Assembly: GCA_015227615.1 (NCBI GenBank)
Contig: JAALGZ010000034.1
Location: 310,001-374,000 of the forward strand
Length of the DNA: 64,000 bases
DNA from: Labyrinthula sp. Ha
Lineage: Eukaryota > Sar > Bigyra > Labyrinthulida > Labyrinthulaceae
Direction of reading: 5' to 3'
A program made the translations under genes and the position numbers. Below are positions 1 to 9,501 of this stretch, piece after piece. The notes below the pieces were generated by a model. It saw only the letters and a program-made list of their open reading frames with translations, was not told the origin of the DNA and made no database searches. Each line of letters begins with the position of its first letter. Position 1 is the first letter of the stretch.

Positions 1-92
1 TGGTTCGCTCCCTCAAGTAGGAGTTCCTGAAAAGTACAATATGCCGAGATGAAAAAGCTGAAGTGCCTTATCTTTCCTCAGAACTAAAGTAA
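1..92 (+). CDS. Possible last exon of a gene cut by the window edge
   Basis: After an AG dinucleotide at about 30 there is an open frame of about 20 codons (31-89) ending in TAA at 90-92. The translated residues are charged and balanced (EFLKSTICRDEKAEVPYLSS at its core), unlike the surrounding AT-rich sequence. The preceding bases would be the end of an intron. This is only a guess from composition and a splice-like boundary; no family is recognised and the rest of the gene would lie left of the window. Confidence 0.28.
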
Positions 93-364
93 AAAGCTAA
101 CATTATTAGTTTTTATATTTTCGCATAAAAAGTATCAAGAGTTTTATTAATTGACTGGTTTATTGGTATGAAAATACTATGTTGCCCTCACTCGAATATC
201 AAATGAGGTGTCTACGGTCTACCCGAAAAACAAAATGATTTAGAGTACCGATTTTTAGTCGGGAACCTTTCCCGTATATTGAATTATAATATTATTGGAA
301 CGAATTTCTGCTATTTGATTCCGAATTGTCCGAAATAAACAAGTATTGACAACTGTTAAGTCAG

Positions 365-2811
365 ATGAACGTTGAATTTCTCGATGAATTTGATGAAGTT
401 TATCGAAGAAACAACAAATCCTCCACAACAAAGAACCTACGGTAAAATTTATATGTTCTTAAAAGTTCAGGTGCTTTCCTGGCTGCAAACCTGCCGGTCA
501 TTCTCAGTACGGGTTTTGTGGCAATGCTGTCAGAGTTAGAGTTGAAGTGAATGGTGTTGTTCCGGTCAAGAGCCTTTATGCTTGGGGAGACTTTTTTACA
601 CATGAGCCTAACCTTAAAGAAGATTTTGATGTTGATATTTCTTTGAACTCAATAGCTGAGCTCGAATCTAGAGAACGTACAAAAAAACGCCCCTTGAATA
701 ATTTAATACGGGGAGAGGTTGTTACCGAAACTAGTAGTGGTTCCAATGAAGTAACACTCATTTTTAATAGGGAATATATTGGGTGGCATTATCAATGGGT
801 TTCAAAGAAAAATACAAACCTATATTTTCACTCGTTCAGAATTAGATTATATTCGTTTGATGGAACAAGATTTGTTCTTCATGGTGTTGCTTGTTCTCCT
901 ACTTTTCAAATTTTCTCCAGAAGGAAAGCAATTCTGTCAAACAAAGCAAGAAGAGCTAACAAAGTTATTATGCTTGAATCTCCTTTTATGCCTAAGCAAC
1001 CTCTTTTTCAAACCGAAGTGGAAAAATATAAACAGTTCTTTCCTGAAAACCCCATTGGTAGCCTAATTTCAGAGGAACTACTTAGGGAATATCACGAAAA
1101 TGAAGTTTCTATTATTAGAGAGCATAGATGTTTGCTTAAATTGCAGCACTATTTCTTTTTCTTTCCGCCTGATAAGCATGGGTCTTTCTCTGCTGATGTT
1201 CCCTTTGGTCAGGATAGAGCATTGTTTATGTCATCGAAAGAAACTGCTGAAGACTTTTACCAAAACTCGTTCTCTTTTGATTTACCCTCTCTAGATCTAT
1301 TTCCAGAGAAAATGCCTGAAGAATCTCCTCAGGAGCAAATTTTAAGGAAGCTTTCTACGAATGGGGTTGATTTAGTTAAGGAAGCATCTGAACTAGAAGA
1401 GATAGGTAAACGGTTACTTGTATTCATAAAGGCTTTTGTTGAACACGATACAAAAGGTATGTTTGATTATTGGCTTACCCCTCAAAATGTTAGAAAGATG
1501 AGAAAAGCACTAGATGCATACGATTGCCTATGGCAAAAAGATTTGGAAATAGATGCTTCTCGTTTTGAGTATTTTGTTTTCCAGAAAATGTTCTTTTCTC
1601 TCTCAGCAGAAGATTTCATTAAGTTTGTGTCTCAATCTCCCGGGCCTTCTGCGGATTACGTTGGCTTCTTCAGTGCTACGATGACTCATTCGAATACCAC
1701 CTCAATTCTCCAATCCGTGCAGCACGTATCAAACTTACTCGATCTCATATGTGAAAATAGCCCGTATCTAGATCAATTAAGTCTACATCCCCTTCCCAAA
1801 GCTGTGCCTGGTTTATTTTCCCAAATGAAAAACTTAGGGTTGGAGATGTCCCCGCTGGAGCTGTCTAGAGGAACTTTTCTGTCAAAGCATATACACTTTG
1901 GTCAAATTTTACTTCGAAAATATTATGAAAGAGAGAGAATTCAGCTGGATCTTACGAGTTTTACGCAGCAGTTTGAAAAATTAAGTATTTCTAGTGATTT
2001 AGACCTAAGCGTTTTAAGTGGAGAATGGAGGCAAACCCCATTCGATACGCTCAAGAAGGATAGATTTGCATCCTCTAGTCTTGGCAAGGTTCTTCGTGCC
2101 GTGGTTGGTTTTCCAGTTTTTCGGTTCATGGTAATTGTATTTGGTATTCAGTTCAAGAAGACAGAGTTAAAGTTACTTCAGAATAAAATGGTGGTGCAAG
2201 TGAATGATGCCTTACCAACTGAATCTACCTTTGTTTTTAATTTGAATGGCAAACCTGAAGTATGCAATTTCCCACCGATGAGGGTAACAGAGGGGGTTGA
2301 CAAGAGACGAGTTGTTTCTTGGATCCAAGAAAACCGGAAGGATTATGCAAATATAAGAATTGTTTATAGTTTTAGGCTAAAACCTGAGGCAGTTGAAGGT
2401 GGAAGACTTGTTGGTAAGCTTCCATCATTTGCCAGTGGGTTACTTGGTAAGGATGGTCCAGTTAGTGACACTGACAGTTTCTTCAGCTCCGAGTCTTCAC
2501 AAAATGGAACAGAAGGCAAGCAGATCAATGGACCTTTTGTTAGGCTTTGTCTTGACTTGAAATTTGATAAGAATGTACGTTCATCTATGGTACACTTATC
2601 AGTATTCACCTTTGTTGCGGAGGAAGGAAATTGCGAACAGGCTGTTAAGCGAAGTCGAGTTTCGGATAATATGAGTTACACTAACAGAGGACTAGTTGCA
2701 CCCCCATTAGAAGAAACTAAGGAACTAGAGCCATTGTTTTTGGTAGAAGAGGGAGATGAAACATATAATGATGGTTTCATGGGTTCTTCATCTTTTTGTT
2801 TTTATAGTTAA
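365..2811 (+). CDS. Unknown 805-aa protein with an N-terminal Cys/His cluster; two exons
   Basis: Exons 365-441 and 471-2811, joined across a 29-nt GT-AG intron, give 805 residues. The open frame itself continues upstream of the first possible internal start, and splicing to the ATG at 365 is the only way I found to give it a methionine start. Residues about 26-45 (CFPGCKPAGHSQYGFCG) hold four Cys and one His and could bind zinc. The next ~170 residues look like beta-strands, with a short motif SPTFQIFSRR that resembles segments I associate with Ig-fold transcription factors, but I cannot assign a family. The middle is helical and charged; the C-terminal ~150 residues are Ser/Glu-rich and probably disordered. 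It runs tail to tail into TACO1 with 257 bp between the stops. Sure as a gene, unsure as to function. Confidence 0.8.
442..470 (+). other. Intron, 29 nt (GT-AG, phase 2)
   Basis: Begins GTAAAA and ends TTCAG. Exon 1 would stop at once at TAA (443-445) if read through; removing 29 nt joins CG to G and opens the 805-aa frame. Confidence 0.8.
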
Positions 2812-3068
2812 GTAATGTATAGTCTGTATAAATGTATTGAATAGATTTGAATTTATATGGATGTAGTTTTGATTTACTTTCTTCAAACAAATAGCAAAAA
2901 TCTAACAAAGTATATAAACAGATAAGGCGAATTATATTCTAGAGGTTTAACTTCCCCCAAGTCTAGCCTAAATTTTAAAGGCTTCTCACTATTCATACCT
3001 TTGAAGTGAAAACTCTCGAATGAAAGAAGCTGTAACTGCTCACGCTGCTAGATTTTTCGTTTACCGTT

Positions 3069-3896
3069 CTAATTAAAACTAATATTTGTGTGTACTTCAG
3101 CAACATCCTCGTGGTCATCCAACTTCTCCAATAGATTTAAGAGAGTTTCACCTTTTTCACTTGTTTGGTCAATAGTCACTAATGACTTTGGTTCTCTCGT
3201 AAGGGAATTACTATCAATTTCTAGATTTAAATTCTCTAGCGCCTGCAAAACCTCATGAAACATTGATTTTTCAGAAAGAAGTATTGCTTCCTGTTGTCTT
3301 ACCTCAAAATCTATAATTCCATCCACCTTATCCAGAATATCAAGGACATAATCCTCATTCCAACTAAACTCTGAGCGTAAAACAAACTTTCCCACATGAT
3401 CAAAGTTATAACCAAGAGCCCCAACACCTACAAGAACACCCTCGTGCTTTGAAAAAATATGTTTCACTTCATTATATGTTCTCGTATTATTATCAGTTAC
3501 ACAGTCTACCATAAACTGACTTCCACATAACGATGTTCCTTCATACAATACTTCTACCAAATCAGCGGCAGATTTGTCGTTTAAAGCCTTTTCAATAACG
3601 GATTTTGGAACAGAGGCCTTATTTGCCCGTTTAATAACATTAGCGAGAATGAAATTTTCGTTGGGATCAACAGAATTTCCTTGTTTGACGGCAAGTCGTA
3701 CTTCCCGAGAGAATTTGCTATTTAAAACAGCCTTTTTATCATCTGCCCTTTGCTTTTTATGTTTAATATTTTGCCTAACATTTAAGATGGATAGATTTCT
3801 TACCAATGACTGTGCCCAGCGAAATATCGACGAGAAATTTTCTTCATTTTTCTTGGAACGAAGGTGGTTGAAAGTTAAAATTAGAATACATAACAT
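3069..3896 (-). CDS. TACO1: TACO1 / YebC-family translational activator, probably mitochondrial
   Basis: A 275-aa protein of the YebC/PmpR/TACO1 family, which in eukaryotes helps mitochondrial ribosomes translate difficult messages (COX1 in animals). Family features seen: the NIKHKK basic motif near residue 43 (usual bacterial form SKWxNIKHKK), a helical segment with NVIKRANKASVPK, the central strand region LYEGTSLCGSQFMVDCVTDN, a GVLVGVGALGYNFDHVGKF stretch where the family has a conserved GGxLGxxGSVxxxF pattern, and a C-terminal domain ending in a DDHEDVAEVHTN segment matching the usual D-D-x-D-V-x-x-V-x-x-N ending. The first ~40 residues are extra, hydrophobic then basic, and fit an organelle-targeting extension. 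The next in-frame Met lies deep inside the domain, so the ATG at 3896 is the start unless an upstream exon exists. Diverges from MOCS1A with no gap. Confidence 0.9.
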   Translation of the reverse strand: MLCILILTFNHLRSKKNEENFSSIFRWAQSLVRNLSILNVRQNIKHKKQRADDKKAVLNSKFSREVRLAVKQGNSVDPNENFILANVIKRANKASVPKSVIEKALNDKSAADLVEVLYEGTSLCGSQFMVDCVTDNNTRTYNEVKHIFSKHEGVLVGVGALGYNFDHVGKFVLRSEFSWNEDYVLDILDKVDGIIDFEVRQQEAILLSEKSMFHEVLQALENLNLEIDSNSLTREPKSLVTIDQTSEKGETLLNLLEKLDDHEDVAEVHTNISFN

Positions 3897-3899
3897 ATG
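3894..3899. promoter_or_regulatory. Abutting divergent start codons (CATATG)
   Basis: The start codons of TACO1 (minus) and MOCS1A (plus) touch with no base between them. Each gene's 5' leader and promoter must therefore lie inside the other's coding sequence, unless an undetected 5' exon exists. Confidence 0.7.
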
Positions 3900-5075
3900 A
3901 AAACATTTCTACGGAAAAGAAATTCTTGCAGAAACAGATTCTTTTCAAGCCTAGTTGATTCATATGGAAGAGAACACACTTACTTAAGAGTTTCTTTAAC
4001 AGAAAGGTGTAATTTAAGGTGTACATACTGTATGCCAGAAAACGGGATTAAATTAAAGAAAGATGACGACCTCTTAACAAGTGAAGAAATTCTGCGTGTA
4101 ACCAAGTTGATGGTTGGGAAATTAGGCATCAATAAAATAAGGTTGACCGGAGGAGAACCAACAGTTTCAAAGGATTTTTACAAAATTGTAAAAGAACTTG
4201 GGAATATCAAAAGGCCAGTTGAGAGAAGGGATGGTGCATGGTTGGGTTCATTCGGAGAGGAAAAAAGACAGAGATTATCCCACGGCTATTCTTCGGCTGC
4301 ATACCCCAACTATTTGAAGGATTTATGCGTAACAACCAACGGTGTCAAGCTAGGACAACGACTGAATAAACTAGAGGAACTTGTTGCTTCCGGGGTAAAC
4401 AGGTTCAACCTGAGCTTGGACTCACTGAGTTCTAAAAAGTTTTCCTTTATTACAAGACGACCAGAAAATCATTTTGCACCAGTTTTAAAATGCTTGTCTC
4501 ACTTGACAGAGCTTAAAAGAAAGCCCGAATATTCTGATATAACACTGAAGCTTAATGTTGTTGTCCAAAAAGGATTTAACGAGGATGAACTTTCTGATTT
4601 TGTTAACTTGACCGTAGAAAATCCAATACAAGTTCGATTTATTGAGTTTATGCCCTTCTCTGATAATAAGTGGCAAAACAAGAGGATGATGTCTAAGAGG
4701 GAAATGCTTCAGACAATATTCCAAACTTATAATTTAGAGCCATTTTCTACAAAAAAAGCGACGGCTGAAATATGGAAAGTTCCAGGACATGTTGGTGACA
4801 TTGGGTTCATTAGTTCTATGAGTGATCACTTTTGCAGCACTTGTTCACGACTTCGTTTGCTGCATGATGGAAGTTTCAAGACGTGTTTATTCTCTCCTAA
4901 GAGCGAAGAATTAGATTTGAAGACTCTTCTCCGAGGAAATGCTACACAAAGTGAGATAGAGGCTGCAATTCGGGAAGAACTGTACAAGAAAAAATTTAGC
5001 TTGGGTGGCCACAAAGATGCTAAGGAGATTCAAATGTCACAAAGAAACAGACCTATGACGACAATTGGCGGCTAA
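3897..5075 (+). CDS. MOCS1A: GTP 3',8-cyclase (MoaA/MOCS1A), radical SAM, molybdenum cofactor step 1
   Basis: 392 aa. It converts GTP to 3',8-cyclo-GTP, the precursor of cyclic pyranopterin, in molybdenum cofactor synthesis; in eukaryotes this occurs in mitochondria, and the first ~20 basic, Ser-rich residues fit a targeting peptide. Both [4Fe-4S] sites are present: C38-x3-C42-x2-C45 (radical SAM) and C313-x2-C316-x13-C330 (GTP-binding cluster). Also present are LTGGEPTV (residues 83-90), TTNG (146-149), and the C-terminal GG (391-392) needed for activity in the family. No MoaC domain is fused. Residues about 106-142 form an extra loop between the GGEP region and TTNG that bacterial MoaA lacks; it is not AT-rich and far too long for an intron of this genome. 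The ATG at 3897 is the only Met before the radical SAM motif. Confidence 0.95.
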   Translation: MKTFLRKRNSCRNRFFSSLVDSYGREHTYLRVSLTERCNLRCTYCMPENGIKLKKDDDLLTSEEILRVTKLMVGKLGINKIRLTGGEPTVSKDFYKIVKELGNIKRPVERRDGAWLGSFGEEKRQRLSHGYSSAAYPNYLKDLCVTTNGVKLGQRLNKLEELVASGVNRFNLSLDSLSSKKFSFITRRPENHFAPVLKCLSHLTELKRKPEYSDITLKLNVVVQKGFNEDELSDFVNLTVENPIQVRFIEFMPFSDNKWQNKRMMSKREMLQTIFQTYNLEPFSTKKATAEIWKVPGHVGDIGFISSMSDHFCSTCSRLRLLHDGSFKTCLFSPKSEELDLKTLLRGNATQSEIEAAIREELYKKKFSLGGHKDAKEIQMSQRNRPMTTIGG

Positions 5076-5686
5076 CTTGCCAAACTTTGCTATTTCTTGA
5101 AGTTTTATATAAAAATTTTTCCCTTTGATTCATGAAAAGGATTTATTTTTGCAGCCTTGAGAATAAAGCTACTCCAATTCTCATTGTAAGAAAATCTAAA
5201 AAGCATGTCATGTACACTACCAAAGTGCAAAATTCTAAGTTTAGCCAGAAACCACAAATAGTATAAGTCAGTTATACGAGCACTGTTTCAGTTTTTATTT
5301 TCGAGTGAATATATAAGTGATATACCAAGTTCTTTGAACGACTTTATAACTCTGACACTTTTTATTAAAATTTTGAACTGTCGAGGTTAACTATTAATAC
5401 CAGTATGGTATGTACAATACACCAACAACGTAAGTTTCTAAATTCTAAGGAAATATAAGATAGAATAGTTGAGCTACTGATGGGTTTACGATTTTTTCTT
5501 CCTGACGGTGATATGACTCATGAAAGTCTATGTTGCTTGTGACTGTAAATGCACTTAACAGCACTTTCATGGACACTAATAATAGAGAATTTTCGAGTTT
5601 TACCATTTTTTTTATGAGGAAGAGATTCGTATTCCTAAAAAAATCCTTCATCTCTGTTCCATGCTTTCAAAGCGACTTATGCTAGT
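5076..5686. other. Intergenic, nothing recognised
   Basis: AT-rich spacer between the 3' ends of MOCS1A and the next minus-strand gene. No ORF with coding character, no repeat or RNA seen. Confidence 0.6.
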
Positions 5687-6517
5687 TTAGACGTATTTCG
5701 TGGCTCTATATCTCTGTTTTCTTTCTTCGCTAAGTTTATAAAGTCTATCTTCTTCTGCATCAAGTAAACTACATTCTATTCTTGTTTTAATGCTTGTTTT
5801 TGGTATTGGTCTTATTATTTCTGTTCCTTCAAGATATTGCATTGCCTCAATCTCCAAAGAGTATATACTTTCATATTTCACCTTCCAGTTCTCTTCTTCC
5901 AACAACCTTAATCCTTCTGCCTCCAGCTCATCTAAGTCTTGATAACCATAGAACCGTGTTTCTTCTGGTTCTATTCTCAGCTTCAAATAACCGAAGGCAG
6001 ATATATCTACAGTTGCTTCCTTCTGCTGTAACCTATCTACTGCATAGAAGATTGGAAGGAGTTTTGAGGAGAATGCAAAGGTAGGGCAAAGTATCAACTC
6101 GCTGACATCAAGCTTCTTGGAATAATCCCAGCTTTCAATATCTAAGGTTCCAGAAGGAGCCCAGATGTCAATATTTTTACATAACTTATTGTCATCTCCT
6201 TTACCATCTCCAATGGTGGGACTTCTCTTGAAGGACTTCTCAGGAACATGAGCAAGGTACTCGTTTCTTGTATCCCAGTGACCTCTCTTCTTCAACTTGA
6301 CAGGAGTTGCAAGACTGCTTGAAATTGGTTGTTTAGATTCTGAAGATAAGTTAACCTTCTGAACTTTCGCTTCCAACTGTTTCTCTCTTATTACCTTGGT
6401 TCCTTTTAATCCAACTGAGATAGCATTTGTTGACTCTTTTTGACCTTGACTTACATTAGCTGCTGCTTTCTTAGAGCTTCCAATGAATGGTAAACAATAT
6501 TTTAGCAAAGAAAACAT
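5687..6517 (-). CDS. Unknown 276-aa protein
   Basis: A single open frame from ATG at 6517 to the stop at 5687. The N-terminus starts with a short hydrophobic stretch (MFSLLKYCLPFIGSS), then ~90 residues rich in Lys, Ser and Gln that look disordered. The second half is acidic and probably folded, with many aromatic residues (YGYQDLDELEAEGLRLLEEE). I recognise no domain. Codon use and even residue composition support a real gene. It stands at the edge of a 3-kb desert; its promoter would lie in that desert. Confidence 0.75.
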   Translation of the reverse strand: MFSLLKYCLPFIGSSKKAAANVSQGQKESTNAISVGLKGTKVIREKQLEAKVQKVNLSSESKQPISSSLATPVKLKKRGHWDTRNEYLAHVPEKSFKRSPTIGDGKGDDNKLCKNIDIWAPSGTLDIESWDYSKKLDVSELILCPTFAFSSKLLPIFYAVDRLQQKEATVDISAFGYLKLRIEPEETRFYGYQDLDELEAEGLRLLEEENWKVKYESIYSLEIEAMQYLEGTEIIRPIPKTSIKTRIECSLLDAEEDRLYKLSEERKQRYRATKYV

Positions 6518-9501
6518 AATTTATATTCTTCTTTAAAAGTTTTTATTTGTTTTTCTTTATGAGAATTTAATTCTTGGATGGCTATATTGAACAAACCGAT
6601 ACAAAATTTAATATTCTCAGTATCAGATGTCAACGGTTACACACCCAAAGTGTGTATATATAAATATATTAAATATACTAACGTTAAGTAACAGAAATGT
6701 AATCAGTAGGTTATTTAAGTAAATGTGTTACGAATTCTGATATTTAGGGCGCTATTTTCTTATCGGCACTGAGTGTAAAGCTATTAGTTAAATCACAATG
6801 GGATTGAAATAAACAAGCTTCTTGGCTCTATTATAGAATAATGATAGTTTCTGTGCCACTTAATATGATGTTCTTTTGAGCAGTTCTATTAACCATCTGG
6901 AGAGAATACAAAAAATTAGGCTTCGTGTGATTTCAAATTATCCAATCGCAAAAAAAAAATTTAAAGAGATTTGGAAACATTTCTTTGTACCTTGACTAGA
7001 GAAACCAGGGGCCTAACAGAGTAGATGATGTTAAGAAGCTGAAGCATGGATGACATTTCGATGAGTTGCAAAGTTTGAAGATCATAACTGATCATTTGAC
7101 ACAGTTCTGTCTTACCTCTAGGTGATCACAGCATCATAAAGAAGAAGGCTATATAAGAGGATTAGTATACCACTTTGCACTGTCATGAAATATAAAGATA
7201 GTGTTTCCAAGCATATATCTCTGAGGTTGAGCTTGACGCGTATTGGAAGGAGGGATGAATCTCTTCAGGATTAAGTATTTACAACATTTGGAGGAGTAAT
7301 TCTCTCTGGAGGTAAAGATGGACCTCGCATTAAAGTTTGTCGCATAAGATAGCATTGCTGATCTATACTGGGAATAATATAAAAATGTTTCTGGTCTTTT
7401 CTAAGAGTGTACTTAGATTTGGCGGATGAAGATAGGGTAATTTGGCAGCGGATGTTGATTGAACTAAATTAAAAAGACCTTATTCTTGTCAACCGCATCT
7501 TTGGTTTGAGACCGAGGGATTTCCAAATCAGATTGTAATTTTATCACTTTGAACTATCTTACTCTGCATGGTCTCGTTGAATGCTTCAGCTTCGCAAAAT
7601 ACAACTTTATACAAATGGAAACAGAAAAACTCTATAAGAATCAAAATATTCACAAAATATTGAAAACTTAATAAAATGTTTATATCTAAGCTTTCAAAAT
7701 TTGATTATCAAAGTTGTAAAAGTGTAATGGACCATAGTGTTGTAAGATTTAGTAGACAGATATATGCGAGGTTTAGAACACTTTAACTATAACGATAGAG
7801 AAAAAAAACAGTAAGAATTTTTAAATTAACTAAAACCAGGATGCTTAATTAAAAGATTTCCCAAAATAGGTATGAAGGAGAAACAGACATAAGAAGTTGA
7901 AAGCAATAAAATCAAGAATACCCAAAGCATATTAGTAACGGGGCTACGAAACTATCTTTAGAGAGTTTTACTACGAATTATTACAAATTTGAAAAATTTT
8001 AATTTTTCTTTCAGTTTATTCATTAGAGAAAGAATTCAGGCTCAGAACTAGACAATCATCTTAAATGAGGGAAGGTAAGTTATGAAATATCCTCTAAAAT
8101 TTACTTAATACAATAGAGAAACCAAGTGCTGTCCGAGGAATATATTAAAGCTTTCTCTTGGTTAAAATGTTAGAGATTACAGAAGGGGGGAAGCAGATTG
8201 TAGTACTATAATGTATACATGGATTGGTTTAGTACAACAGAACAATTCTGAATAATCAAACTAAGTATGGAATTTAGTTAGCACTTTCACAGCATCCCTA
8301 GTTTCTAATTGACGGAGGAGCATGGAAGAAAAAGCCAGGTAGGATATGTCATCTTCTAAATCTGGGATGGAGGTCTGTGATCGTAGGTAATGAGCTTCTT
8401 ACAAGGGTATAACGTTAGGAATAAGCACAAGAGAAAATTTCAAGCTTAATTACATTTTACAATTGTTGAAGGTACTCTGTAATTCCTTTTCTCAACATAT
8501 TTGTAACTTCCTGCTTTAAATATGTGTATATGTTTTGCATCTATTTCTTCACGTCACTTATTTTTGGCGATCAAGATATAGCAAAATCACAATGAGCTCA
8601 ACCTCTTTATTTGCGAAGAAAATGAGCAAAGAGTTGGAAGTATAACATTTATCTAGCTTACTTCCTTAACACCAATACCAATCCAATTTGCAGAAGGCAC
8701 AAAGCAAAAATATAGCAACACTATATCCTTTAAGCTATCTTACTATTTGGAATTATTTTCAGGAGCAGTTTATTGTAATTAGTATACCAGGAGTTTTACC
8801 AATACTCTACTACGCTCTTTCCAGGTTCAGGGGATACAAGCATTTCCATTGACGAATGGCGCCTCTTATAGTAACACAGACTCTTGGCAGCACTTAAACC
8901 TTGTATTCTTTCAAGATAAAAGACTAGAATGTCCAGTTTTTATCAATTGCTGTTGAAGTTACAAAACTATAGTGGCAGAGAAACTTAATATGAACCAACT
9001 CTTTTAATAATACAAAGTAAATGAAGCAACAGAGGGTAATGCAAATGGGATTAACTTATTCTGTTTTTTTTATTTAACACTTAGTGATATCTATTTTTCT
9101 CTACTGATTTTCTTTTGTTTATCGCGTTGCCCTAATCCATCGTCCAATGAACATAAAGCTTGACATCAGCGCCATGGAAACTTAGAAGAGAATGTTAGAA
9201 TAGAATCTTCAAGCTATACGAGATGGAAAATAACCTATAGAATAAAATAATCAATGCCTTTTCTTTAGAAGAAAGACAACTTAGATAGAGTAAGTTTTAA
9301 TATAGACTATTAGGCTCCTTTTTAATAGCACTTACTAAATTTTCCGGGCGTTTGAACTTTATACTAATGATTGCGTAATTCAATATATACAACACACAAG
9401 GGCCATATGGCCAATTGAACACATACATACAAAAAAACTGCCAATTGGAAATCTGACCCGACAATCGAACGGCAAAAGGGATCAATAACAAAATAAAGAA
9501 G
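6518..9501. other. Gene desert, 3 kb
   Basis: AT-rich sequence with stops in all frames and no recognisable domain or repeat array. Two GCCAATTG-like words (about 9409-9416 and 9440-9447) lie within 95 bp of the next gene's ATG and might be promoter elements. Confidence 0.55.
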
